Assembly: GCA_964017125.1 (NCBI GenBank)
Contig: OZ024909.1
Span: 70,031,728-70,095,727 of the forward strand
Direction: 5' to 3'
From: Flabesymbios commensalis
Taxonomy: Eukaryota > Annelida > Polychaeta > Terebellida > Flabelligeridae
DNA: 64,000 nt
Shown: positions 1 through 13,300 of the stretch, piece after piece
Numbering within the stretch: the stretch's first letter is position 1
Layout of the letters: each line of letters opens with the position of its first letter
Program-made: the position numbers and the translations under genes
The notes under the pieces: generated by a model
Database searches by the model: none
What the model was told of the DNA's origin: nothing
Seen by the model: the letters and a program-made list of their open reading frames with translations, nothing else

Positions 1-88
1 AATTTTTCTTAAGTTGAAAATTTGCTTCGAGTACTCTTTTGTGTTTTTGAAAGCTAAACTAGCAAATCACTGTTGTTTCTTTTTCCAG

Positions 89-3000
89 GAAAGATCTTGA
101 TGCTGATCACTATGGATTGGACAAGTTAAAGAAACGTGTTATTGAATATTTAGCTGTTAGACAATTAAAAAACAGTCTGAAGGGTCCAATTCTCTGCTTT
201 GTTGGGCCACCTGGAGTTGGCAAGACCAGTGTAGGCCGGTCCATTGCTCATACACTGGGACGAGAATTTCACAGGTTTGTAGCTTAACTAAATACCCATT
301 GAAATACAACATGCGAACCCGCTATTTTCCCCACTGTTTTATCCATTTTTAAAGTTTTTCACTTCAGTTCAAGACCTGCTCAACAACATCGGGGCATGAT
401 ATGTGATCGCTTGTGGTACTGAAATGTTTATTTAATGACGGCATAGAATTGGAGACTCGTTTTCTTCATTACTTCTATAACTTAATAGCAGTAATGTTAG
501 GTTATAAACATAGAGTGAGTGTAAATTAATCGAAACAGATTAAAAGAAGAGACATCAACCTTCTTGGATATAAGCAAAAAAAAAAGTTATGTGAATTATT
601 ATTGCATTAAAAACACTCCCACTGAGGTGAATGCAATTGCTAGAAAACTGTAAACCAATGGTAGCATAGGTGGAACAACACCATTTTGAGGAACTACAAC
701 CACATATTAGCTCAGCATGAGATATGTGGTGTAAAAACACCATTGCAAGACGACCTTAGACGTGTTAGTTATTTTTATAAATTTACTTGTAGAATTAAAA
801 CATCTTATTGTATACTCGGATATTCAATGTTACATGTCATGATAATTACTTTCTCCATTATTCTTGAAGTGGTCAAATATAATATAAACTTGGTTTATAC
901 TAGATGCTTGTTTAGTTGTTAAGTGAGTTGGTGTTTAGCTGTATGTTGCTATTGTAAATTATGAACAATGGTTTCTGGACTATTTTGATTAATTTATTTA
1001 AACTGCATGACCTAAAATTCTATGGAACTTTGATTAAACTATAAATTCCTAAAGATTGTATATAAATGTCTAGGATGTCTCTTGGTGGAGTTTGTGATCA
1101 GTCAGATATTCGCGGTCATCGGCGGACATATATCGGCTCCATGCCTGGACGTATCATTCAAGGATTGAAGCTGGTTGCGGTCAATAATCCTGTGTTTCTT
1201 CTTGATGAGATTGATAAATTAGTAAGTACGGATTTATTTCTTGCGATTTATAAAGGATTTATTAAAACTAGCTACAGTTACGGTAGTCTGCAGCTAGCCT
1301 TATTTTTCGGAACTTCAGGACAAAGTTAGTCTTCTGTAAGGCACTCAAATGATTGTTAAATAAATGCATTGGGAAAATTTTAATTGAAAAACTAGACAGA
1401 ACATACGCACATATATATTAAAGTGTATTTAATTAGTTAAATAACACCTCATTAACACACAATTTTATGATACTTCACAACGATATTCTGTTGCTAATTC
1501 TTATACTGATTTTATAATTTGTAGGGAACTAGTCTCCACGGTGATCCGTCTGCTGCCCTTCTAGAGGTTTTAGACCCTGAACAAAATAACAGTTTTGTTG
1601 ACCAGTATCCTTGAATAATATGTGTATATTTACTATTATCTTATTATATCTATTGTATATCTAGGTACATTACTACATGGGCGGGGGCCTGGTGCAGTGG
1701 GTTAAGCTGCCTGCTGGGAAAGTCGGAAATCTCTGGTCTTCAAGTTTCAAAGAAACAAAATGTTTTTTCTCCACTCACTCATAAGGATTCAATATTCTGG
1801 GGAGCCTCCGTGACTGAGAGCTGAGAGGTAGCTTACTCGGCCTCAGACCACCAGGGCTCGAATCATGTGTCTGGAGGACAGTGTCATCATGGTCATCTCA
1901 CCATCCTCAAAAGGTTCTCCAGGCCAGGTTTAGCCTATATGTGCACATGACAAAGGTGGCTTAAAACCCCATTCGTTTCATTTCCATTACTACTTTGTTT
2001 GGGATTCCATTTTTTTTCAACTTACTCCGTAAATATGCCAGATAATCCATTATGTAGGCTACATTTTCTAATTTGAATTCATCTGAGAGCCAATGTCCTA
2101 AAAAAATGAGCGTTAGTGGCATATGTGATATTGCTTGTGGTATGAAAATATGCAGATATTTCAAATAGGCTTTGACTTTGTACATCGACTTTATATAAGC
2201 TTATTGATATTGTTCATCAGTATGTTTCCTTGATTGTTCGTAGCTATTTGAATGTGCCATTTGACTTGTCCCAAGTATTATTTATTGCCACAGCCAACAG
2301 CCTGTCCACTGTCCCACCTGCTCTCCAAGATCGTATGGAAATCATTCATGTCCCAGGATACACACAAGAAGAGAAGTTTCATATTGCTACAAGACATCTT
2401 TTGGCCAAACAGCTCATGGAAAATGGGTTAACACCCGAACAAATACAGATTCAAGAGGACTCAATTAAGCTCATCAGTAAGCTTTTAAATTTCTTCTGAA
2501 AGTATTAATAATGAAATAGTATGTGTGATACTATAAGTCGAACGAAGATTTTATTTTTTAATAACATTTGACAAAATTAAAATACGATATGTGCGATACT
2601 ATAAGCCTAATTAGAATATTTTTAAATAACATTTGACACGAAGAAAGCATGGAGACATTCAAATACTCTAATAGCTTGTAGGCCTGTTTAATCCCCTGTC
2701 CATATTTATGTCTCGACAGATAGGATGGAGACATTGTATTTTCTGTGGTCGTGCTTAACTCAATATTCGGTCTGTTTTATATAAATATTTTTTTAATGCG
2801 TGAAACGTATACAGTTATGTTTTTACTTACTTTTCAATTCTTCATATCAGTTGCAAAATATACAAGAGAGGCTGGTGTTCGAAACTTGGAAAGACAAATT
2901 GGTGCCATTTGTCGAGCTGTGGCTGTTAAGGTTGCAGAAGGAGACAGAAAAGAGAAGCAAACATCAATTTCCAAAGACACAGAAAGTGATAGTTTAAGCG

Positions 3001-5576
3001 AAGGAAATGATCAGACAGACATGGATGCAATAGACATTGGAGGATTGACATCTGTTACACTTCCACCTGAAATGCCAATAGTTGTTGATGAGCATGCTGT
3101 GGAGGATATTCTTGGGGTAATTCTTTTTTTTACATTTACGTGTTAAATACTAATGTACTTTATATGTGTTAGTTGAATCACGCCAGAGTCCGGTTCCCGG
3201 TCTCGGCGGTTTGAAAGAAACAAAAATGTTTCTTCCCCATCCACGTGTGAAAGTTAGTATTGTGGGGAGCCTCCGTGACCGAGAGGTAGCGTGCTCGGCC
3301 TCAGACCGTCAGGGCTCGAATTTCGAATCCTGTGTCTGGAGGACAGTGTCATCTCAACCATCTCACCATCCTCAGGAGGTTCTCCTGGCCCAATTTAGCC
3401 TATATGTGCACAAAGGTGGCCTAAAGCCCGATTCATTTCATTTTTATGTGTTAGTTGAAAGAAAATTTAAAATAAAATATTGTATTATAGGCCTACACAT
3501 TGTAGCTTTGCTCAGCTGTACGTATAATACTATGTCTTAGGGTATATTGATGCTCAGAACACTTGTAATAAATGAGTGTTACAAGGTTTTCATGAAATCG
3601 GTCCACCTATTGTTAATTTTTTTTTTAGATAGATATATACTCCAGAACAGTATAAAAACATCACTCTGAAATCAGTCAAAATCATCCATCATTTTCAATT
3701 CATTCAGCTAAAAATCGCCAACTGTTGCCTATGTGTGAGATCACACAAAAATAATGTGTTCCTGCTATTGCATGAAATATTGGTGTAGAACCAAATTTTG
3801 GACCTTTTTTATATGGAGCACCCATCTATTCCTCGACATTATGATTTTTATTCTATATTAAATGGCATGTTAACAGCTACCTTAAATTTGTTAAACATCA
3901 ACATATTTGAACAACTACAGTAACTACTTTGTAGCCTCCTATATTTGAGAGTGAGCGAAGGGAACGATTATCACAGCCCGGTGTTGCCATTGGTTTGGCC
4001 TGGACTTCTATGGGAGGAGAAATCATGTATGTGGAGGCTACACATATGGAAGGTGAAGGCAAGGTAACATTGACAGGACAGCTTGGCGATGTGATGAAAG
4101 AATCTGCAAGTTTAGCGCTTAATTGGCTCCGTAGTCATGCGCGTGAGGTATTAGTTTTTTTCTGAATAATCGTCTCTAAGCGCAAATACATCAGTTTTGA
4201 TATTTATTGTGTTACCTAATACCATAATCTTTTTTTACATAGTCATTTCCTTCCACAAGATATAAAAATCACAGATTACTTTTAAATTGATTTTTTTTTA
4301 ATTGTGTGAAAACAGGCCATCCCTATTATGACATATTTGTATTTTGTCAGGTTGGAGTGACTCAAGAAAATGACATACTTGACCTCACAGACATTCACAT
4401 TCATTTCCCTGCTGGTGCTGTGGGTAAAGATGGTCCATCGGCCGGTGTTACTATTGTTTCTGTGCTAGTATCTCTCTTCACCGGCAGATGTGTTCTGTCA
4501 AATACAGCAATGACTGGAGAAATTACATTAAGAGGACTGGTTCTACCGGTAAGACAAACTTGACAAATCCTCTGTTTATTAGAAGATATTTATACTTTGT
4601 AAAGTAGCAATTAGTCTCCAAATAAGGGTATAACTACTTAGACCAGCCATAGCTGAATGAAAATGGTCGTTTTTATCAATAACTAATGGATATTTTCAAA
4701 TTTCAGGCGCATTTCAAACTGAAAAACTTTTCAATTTTATGTAAACTAAAGTTTTGAAACAGTATACGTTTTGTTATAAAAATCACATTATCTGTGTTTA
4801 ACTGAATATTACATTCTCAGGTTGGTGGAATCAAAGAAAAAATTTTAGCAGCACATCGTGCAGGTATATCACGTGTTATTTTACCTGCACGCAACAAGAA
4901 AGACTTGCATGAAGTTCCACAGAATGTTCAGGTACATTTGATAGTTAATTATTTTGTAAAACTTACTAATAAGTACACAACATATATATTAATTTTATTG
5001 TGTTTTGGTCACAAATACAAGTGATGATACTGGGAGAGTGAGTACAGGCCATGAAAAGTGTTACATATTTCAAATATAAAATTAACAACTCCTAATCCTA
5101 TCTTAGTTGGTGTAGTAAGCCATTTATCATAAATGAAAACGAAGGTTCGTGTTATTTTGATGTCACTTGAGACATGCTATGATGCTGCTCGCAACAAGAA
5201 AAATATTTGGCTGCTATGTGACACATAGTACTACTACAACTTTATGCTACATAGGCTACATATACATGTACATTACGGAATTGTAGTAGGACATTGATGG
5301 GTATGGTGGAAAAGGTGTTTCCAGGTCTAGTAAATTTAAGTTTTAATTACAATTGAAAATTATATTGAGGTGTTTATGGACATAAGCTCAATGTACCTCA
5401 TGATTATATTGCAGCACATCATTTCAAATCTCATGCTCAGTGTTGTGATATATTTTTGTTTCTATTTGTAGAAAGATATGTCTTTCATATTTGCGACACG
5501 TGTAGAAGATGTGCTGAATGCTGCATTTGATGGTGGATTCCCTGATTTCAGTGCTGCCACCACCAGCAAGCTATAA
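89..5576 (+). CDS. LONP2: LONP2, peroxisomal Lon protease homolog 2 (3' part, 9 exons)
   Basis: ATP-dependent AAA+ serine protease of the peroxisome matrix that degrades damaged proteins and helps process PTS2 proteins. Exons: 89-274, 1074-1221, 1525-1604, 2244-2476, 2851-3116, 3935-4147, 4351-4548, 4821-4931, 5472-5576; all eight internal introns are GT-AG, and the joins give one open frame of about 512 residues. Visible in order: Walker [10 protein letters not shown], Walker B FLLDEIDK, the AAA segment around [16 protein letters not shown], then the protease domain with the catalytic serine in KDGPSAGVT and the catalytic lysine in GGIKEK. The C-terminus is SKL, a type-1 peroxisomal signal, which separates it from mitochondrial LONP1. 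The N-terminal Lon domain and start lie outside the window. Introns 3 and 5 each carry a same-strand SINE. A linker at about 2935-3060 is acidic and Ser/Asp rich. Identification is near certain. Confidence 0.97.
1679..1985 (+). repeat. SINE-1 copy, two tRNA-like heads
   Basis: Lies in LONP2 intron 3. The first head begins GGGGCCTGGTGCAGTGGG (A-box like) and ends near a TTCAAGTTTC B-box remnant. A second head follows at about 1800-1870, with a degraded A-box (GTGACTGAGAGCTGAGAGGT) and a B-box region GGGCTCGAATC. The tail ends TTCGTTTCATTTC. Two further copies are at 3175-3450 and 27130-27445. Confidence 0.8.
3175..3450 (+). repeat. SINE-1 copy, 5'-shortened
   Basis: Lies in LONP2 intron 5, about 60 bp past the exon donor at 3117. 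It keeps the second tRNA-like head in its best form: A-box TGACCGAGAGGTAGCG, then B-box GGGCTCGAATTTCGAATCC, followed by the shared tail TTTAGCCTATATGTGCAC and ATTCATTTCATTTT. The first head is mostly missing; only its 3' part (GGTTTGAAAGAAACAAAAAT) is present. Confidence 0.8.
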
Positions 5577-7381
5577 GTAGAAAACAATAGAAATATACGT
5601 CTATATGATGGAAAGCTTATTATCGAAGGTTGAAGCAAAAATTATTTAGCAGCCATGTATGACAATAGCTGCTTCCAACCAATTAATATGCATAATGTTT
5701 CATGTTTAAATATATGCATGTATTTATAAACCACAATACTAAACATTTATATGTTTATACAAAATATGTATTAAATTTATTAATAAATATTAAATTTAAC
5801 GCATAACAATTTTTTCAGAGCCATTGGGGCAATCCCGAAATGAGGATACATATGCAGATATGTGCACTGCACTTACTGCATGTGCGTTCTCAGAAAGAAT
5901 TGTATGAATACATAAAACTTGAATATGATCATTGGAAATATTTTACCTGGCGTTATGGAAAATCGCCTTACTTTAACGCATAAAAACACAAAGAGCAGTA
6001 TACTATTAGACTGAATAGTAATAATACTGTTATGTAAACCAGTTATTTATGTAATGTAGAACAATTATGCTATTCCTTGCCATATTTATCATGTAATGTA
6101 TAAGACAGTGATCATTCACTTCGACCCATGAAATATTGTGCCATGAAACTTTTATCTTGCAAATATCATAATGCATATAATTTGAAATATTTAAGTTGTG
6201 ACCAGCCTCTATAAATAAAGGTATCGGTGCAATAAATCAGGGTATTTTTGAAACATATATAAATTTATGTTAAATGTTATTATGCTTTATAGGAAATAAA
6301 ACTGATAATAGACTACGGTATATAGATAAATTGTAAATATGGTTTGTATTATGTGCTGTCTTGTCATTAATAGTTAAACCTGGACTGATTTTCACATTAA
6401 TAAAGCATTCGGACCGATCGAGATTGATGAGATTGCATTCTTAGTCATATAATTCACGAGTTCTGTGTATTGAATCAACCACATAGTAGGCTTACTGTAA
6501 TACACTTTAAAGGGACTCATCAGGCTGAAATCATAAAATAAAAATAGGTGATTTCATTTTGGCTTCATAATATGACCATATGATGTAATCATGTGCATAG
6601 ATTTTTTGATGATTTTAGCCTGCTTGACTCCCTTTAATTTATTAAAATTTGTTGTTGAATAAAGCATCTGGTGTAGTTAATGTTTATTCTTGTAACATAA
6701 ATTAAAAATATATAATTTCTTGTACCTATGCTATTATGTTCTGACACTGATTTTTTCAACTTAAAGAAGGTTATTTTTAGTTGACTGTTATGTGCTATTT
6801 GAAGTGTTTCTAGACTATAGGCTCTCCACTTTTTTTACTCTGAAAAACATGAGACGATGGCAGTTTGAAGAATTAGAATGCACAATTATGTTGATTTCAG
6901 GGTTTTTTCTCTTGGATCATATCATATCAGGTTCACTAAACAGCACTTTAGAACTGGCATTTCTTCGTGTACCTCCAGGTCTACATTTATTTTTTGTATT
7001 TCAATGATCAGTACAAACCAATTTGATAACAACTTCTTTGTTTGTTAATTAGCTTTAATATTGTTAATTTTGATATTAGGAAATATCTACTGTTTTACAT
7101 TATTAAGTCGATTTCTATCACGTGAGCATAATGTGTCTTGTATAATAATATGTATAATACATGTATATAATTAAAATATCATATAACGAGAATCACATGT
7201 GGAATTTCATGAATGTCATTAGTCATTTCACTCATACCAATCGCATATCATACCAATCGTATCAACTAAATAAAGCATTGTTGTGATCAAATGACTTTTC
7301 TTTGTATTCCAATCTTGCTATTAAAACTTAAAAAATGTCTTACTAAACTCAACAATACAAACTATTTGCACACACAGTCTT
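5577..7381. other. Convergent 3' region between LONP2 and GAN
   Basis: Non-coding, strongly AT-rich. Plus-strand AATAAA signals near 5780, 6214, 6295, 6400, 6660 and 7270 are possible LONP2 poly(A) sites, so its 3' UTR may be long or have alternative ends. The two genes end tail to tail 1.8 kb apart. One mini-transposon sits in the middle at 6506-6637. No supported coding sequence. Confidence 0.6.
6506..6637. mobile_element. MITE family D, short copy
   Basis: Ends are inverted: TTAAAGGGACTCATCAGGCT on the left and AGCCTGCTTGACTCCCTTTAA on the right, extended by TGAAATCAT and ATGATTTT. A longer copy is at 16051-16353 and a one-ended copy at 24443. TTAA at both outer edges fits a piggyBac-type TTAA target duplication with terminal AGGGACT; that class is inferred. 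Confidence 0.75.
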
Positions 7382-10300
7382 TCAGTTCCGAGTGAGAAGT
7401 TTCCTCGGGATACGTAACATGCTGGATTCTGTTCCTTTCTGGTTGGGGGTGTGGTTCTGGACTACACATCGCCATGCTCCTGTTGGTGGGTGATATGCTC
7501 TTATGTGATGATAGACATTACCCATACAAAGCTGACCTATGATGAGAATCTCTTCACCGCAAACCACCACAGAGTCAACATGGGACATATCCGTCATGGT
7601 ACACATATTATGATCCTTGTTCATCATACACCACTGCTTGCTTGCACCTTGGTAAACTTCGGTTCCACAAAATTTCATACCAGATCCTCCCGAATGATAG
7701 GCACTTGGGCATTCTAGTCGACGCAAACCGCCAAAAACAAAGACGTCATCATAGTACCCCACAGCACGGGCGTCATAACGTCTCTCCTTCAGCGGTGATA
7801 CAGAGAACCACCTCTCTAGGTGAGGATCATAACATTCCACAGATTCATAAAGCTTGCCCATTATACCGCCGGCAATAACATAAATGTTCTTTTTGCTGAC
7901 AGCATAAGCTGACCAAGCCCTCTTAAAATTCATGTCCGGTAGTTGTCTCCAACTCTTCTTGTAAATATGATACTCTTCCATGCTTGTGAGCGGGGCGTCT
8001 GTATCATCCACTCCACCAATAGCATAAATCTTATCATCAATAGCAACAAGGCCAAAGCTGGCACGAGCTTCGCTCAAGTCTGGTATCGCAGTCCATGTAT
8101 TTGTATGGGGATCATACTGTTCTCCACTTGATAACACTTTCCCTGCATTACCTTTGCCACCAACTGCATACAAACATCCTCCTGAGACAAAATAAGAATG
8201 ATTGCATAATCATGATAACTCGAGTTCCCAATATTTTAGTGCCACTCAAATATTGACTGATATAAACTTAAACTGTTCATTATCCGTATATGATCTTATC
8301 ACAACTAGTGAGGGGAGTTGAATGAGTATCTGGATCATTTTATTTCCAGGTTATACTTATTATGAAAATAATAAATTCATAGGTAGTGGGTCAGCTATTG
8401 TGTTGTGGAAACAATGCAATTTAAGTTTGCTTTCATATCAGTTATAAAAGTTGTCTTATGTGACTTGCCGGCTTCAACCAGACCATGTCCAAATCTTGCT
8501 GCAGTCATTGATGGAAGGTCGATCCACTTGACATGACTTGAATTAGTTGTGTTTTCAGTTGGTGTACATCGCACCAGAGCCTTTTTTTCGGTGTCAGTAC
8601 AGACGTTTTCCATAGGACTGAATCAAATACAAAGCTAATAATAAAACTACTGATAATATGCATAGCGTTATAAATAAAGAACAAACTATATACTATATAA
8701 GACAATTGTTACCATATGTAGTCATTTTAAATTTTATTGGTGCAAACTTATGGATGTGTTATCCTTATTATTCCTTTTATCATTCAAAGTTTTCGTGATA
8801 TTCAGCAAAATAACCATGATTAAGAAAACAAAATTATATCTGTTTAATTTCTAATGGATTATGTAAACATATTACTATATAATATATATGCTCTAGCTAT
8901 CATGCAAAGTTTCTGTAATTGTCAATGAATTAGGAAAATCATGGCCACCAGTCTGCGAGACGTTATCATGTAAAGTTTCTGTAATTGTCAATGAATTAAG
9001 AAAAATCATGGCCGCCAGTTTGCGAGACCTCGCCAGCTCACATTTTGTTTTATAATCATGATCCAATTTGTTTAGGCCTACATTCTCTCAAAACTCGTAT
9101 ATATTGTAAAAATACGCAGAATCAAAATGGCTGCCAAATAAAATTGTTGCTAAGTTAATCAAAGTTAATCATATCATTGATTGACATCGCTGCAACTTAT
9201 GTGGCAAATTAGAAGTACATGTATAAACAAGCAGAAGTGCAAGGATATGTTACTATTTTTAAACAAATAACTAGAACGAACCTCCGACGAAAGTTAGTCA
9301 ATAAAGTATGTAAGTTTCCCCACTATAAGTATCATACTATATTAACCGTTATCCTGCTAAGTTAATTAATTTAAATTTTCAACCACGTGAGGTTGTGTCT
9401 CGTACCGTGATCCACAACCACAAGTCGTTGAAAATTACTCATATTTGTCTAATTTGAAACTAAAGATTTACAAATATTCATGTTTATACAGTTATTTAAT
9501 TCCTGATAACAGTGGTTTAATTGAGTAATAAAACGGATGAAAGACGATTATAGTCGTGATCAGCAGGCAAAGGGCAACAACTTTAAATTTGACTATTTGT
9601 ACTGACCTCTCAACGACAAGACCTTCACCTCCTGTAACAACCAGGACATTAATGTAACCTCTTGTGACGTGTCCTTTTGAGCCCGATTTCATTAGATTTG
9701 TTATATCCATCTCCAGTGGTGTTGAATGTACAAGTTCGTGCTTTAAAAGACGTCTGAAGGACTGGTCATCTAAGTCAGAAAGAGAGATGCAGGATTCGAG
9801 TATCTCGCCTAGAAAACTCTGTCGTGTGTCCTTATTGAACATAGTCCAGCGTATTACACAATCCAAGAGAATGTGTTCTCCTGATACGCACAGCATCTCT
9901 CTGTTCAATAGTTTCATCAGATCATCTTTTGGTAACTGCAGAAATTCGTCACATCCACATACATGCCTACAAAACAAACAATCATGTGTATGCCATTGAT
10001 ACGAATGCGCAATCCTAAGTTTAAAATAAGATTAAAATAATCATCTCACATGAAATTGTCGTCTAAAAATTGAGCAGCTGCATTCAACACCCATGGACAA
10101 GAAAATCTATCAGCAAAGGTCATAATCCCGAGGCAGTTTTGAACACATATACATTTCTCCATGTAATCACAACACATCTCCTTCAAGTCTGACATCAACA
10201 GAATATCTGATGCCTACAACAAAATAAAATATAGAGGAAATACGACTATTAGAAGCTACATAGGTAATAACTGATAATTACATGAAATACGTCTATTCCA

Positions 10301-13300
10301 CTACCACTATTCGACCTTCGGGGGGGGGGGGGGGACATAATATTTTTGAAATGAATAATTAAGCCCAAAGTCATAACAATTGAGTAGTAATAACTAGTTG
10401 TGTTCAAACTTTCAAAGATAAAACGTTGGGTGTAGGGCCTACTTATTAGAAAAAAATAATAATAACTGTGGAACTAATTGTATTTGTAGGCCGCTGCTTT
10501 TGACCTCTTAATTGAATCGTTTGCTCGGGATATATACATGTAATAATATTATTGTTGATCTATTAAAATAAATAATTAGCTGCTAAGTATCACTTACAAA
10601 AAATCGTTATCTTTTTATTGTTGGTCAAAGAAATATTACATTTTATCAACTGATCCCGCTCCTATCACCTCCATAGTCCCATTACTAAGAGAAATGTATG
10701 CATGCATACTTATATAATATATAATAGATGTATGTACGTTGAAATACACAGTAGTTTAATATATCATGTTTATATACCTAATTGCATCACCAGCATTAAC
10801 ATGTTGAATGAACTGGGGTCTTGTTAACGATTCATTTTATCTTAAATAGCCCGATATTACCTGGAGAATGTCCTGTATATTGTCTTCGTTCAACAATATG
10901 CTTCCTGTATATATGTAGTCTAATACCAATTCAAATGTTGGTGGACTTATTATGTCGTATGGTAACTCGGTAACCATTTTTTCATATTGAGGATGAATGG
11001 TGTCTGCCGGGTCATAACTAAAGAGGCCCCTGCAACAAAAACATGTAACCCATGTGACTGTAGGCCCTACATCAATTAATTAACCCTTTCAAGCCTGAAT
11101 TTACCATTGTCATCTTCATCCACTACAAGCCGCGAATTGTTGTCGCAATTCTCAACTTGTAGTGGATGAAGATGACTTGATGTGGGTGATAAATTAAAGA
11201 AAATTACGATGTATTCGTGGAACAATTTTATCGAAATTTGCCTTCTAAAACGGTTAGCTATGACAAAATCAAGTATGTTTTCAATGGTGTAAAATGATGC
11301 TTTAATGCATCGTGGGGGCTTAAGGTGTTAAACAGGACAGTGGTGATGCATATGGTGACCGCCGACAATCACCTGCAAGGGGTGTCAACTGTTTTTTTAT
11401 TACACAGGTCTTTGACGTCAGTCTATTATAGTGTTACTAGCTTTCACATGTGCTCCACACGGGCAAATATAGCGTAATGATAGTAATGATAGCATAGATG
11501 GCATAATTGAAACAATGCAGCCTGTACAAAAATAACATAAATATACTCATGAGCCATGTACCAAAAATGCATAAAAGGTCGTCACTTGTGCATTCCTGGT
11601 CATACATAATTAAAAGGAACAACTAAGTGTCGGCCTCTATGGATAACAATACAATGTATTTATGCATTTCTGATAACATGTATGGCATCGACTTTGAAAA
11701 ATGGATGTCAGATGAAAAAACTAATTCTATACGTTTTACAATGACACACCTACAAAACTTAACTGGAGAAAGGTTGAATTCACAACAATCACACGCTGTT
11801 TTTACCACAGGAAATATAAATATTGACATGCCCTACATTTTTCAAATAACTGCAAGGTTTTTTTTATAGTGCAAAGTACCATAGACAGAACTGCACACTC
11901 CAGTCCTTTGAACAGTTTGGAACACTCTATATGCACAAGCCCCTGATGACAAACATTCGACCCAGCTGGGATTCGAACCAGCCATAACTAGAACAAAAGA
12001 GCCACCGTGGCCGGTAGGCCTACTTTGTGTGAAGGTTGGCCCCGATGGTTCTTTCGGTCCGGTAGTGGCGGCCATATTTTATTTTGTTCTGGCAACAAAC
12101 GCACAAATATGACACATGTAATTCTTAGTTTGATTTTACTGTAGGATTCGGCAAGCAATAGGCGTACCCAGAGAGTTTGTCTCTCCTGATTTTTTTGGTG
12201 ATCTGTAACTCAGTTTGATTTTTTTTTCTGGTTATAAAAACCAATAATCGAAAGTATTTAAATTTAAAAAACACTGATTTCAACGGCGCCATTGAAAAAC
12301 ACCATTCCAACAATATGGAGATGTGCAAGTGAGTTTTTGAACATGCTACCGGAATTCAAAATGCTCACCACGGGCTGACTTCATTATTTTTTGTGGACGC
12401 AAAATCTTATTCAAAATTTATTAAATTAATTGAAGAAATCGTCACAATGTGCAAATGATTTTTCAAGCGCCAGAGATCGGCTCCATGAATTTTTGTGGGC
12501 ACAAAAATTGAACTTTTCTGAAATTAAAAAAACACCATTCCAACAATATGGAGATATGCAAGTGATTTCTTAAAATGCTGCAAATAGCCGTCAGAGCTCA
12601 AGTCATGGGTCGAATTGATGATTATGGATGGAGAAAAACCTAAAAAAAATGGTAAACATGGCGAGGTGTCATAGGGCTTGAGGGCCCTTGTTTACATTTC
12701 ATCAGAAGATCATTTATTCTATTCAATAATTTAATAATATCCAATTATAATTAGAAAAGTCACCGTTTTTTGTAAACAAAAAACTTGAGACCGTTTTTTG
12801 TAAACAAAAAACTTGAGACCGTTTCTTGTAAACAAAAAACTGGAGATGTCTCCCCTCCCGCAACATAAACACTGATAAAGGTTGATAGCTAATAGATGTA
12901 GTGTCTATGACTTTTGTAATTAATGTTAATAAAGGGCTGTGACCTCCCAGACTTTGACCTCCTATGTGATTTATATTTGCCTTTGCATAAATATTGTCAC
13001 AATATGTAGGGCTTCGTTTTTAACAAGCGGTCCAAATGCGTGAATTGCCATCATTTCACGTGTATTTTTGGGCATTTGAGGTCCGCTTCCGGGACAGGTC
13101 CAGACATGTCACACCATATCAACCCGAAGGTCTAATGTCAGCCACTATCTGAATCTTGTGAGATTTTTCAACAAGGATTTTGCCATTCCAACATCCTCAC
13201 GAGCACCAATATATAATACTAGCTGGTCTAACCATCTTAAAAGTACAAGCTGACACCAACCCAATATCTGTTAAATATTGGGCCAGCGTCGCCGGTGCTG

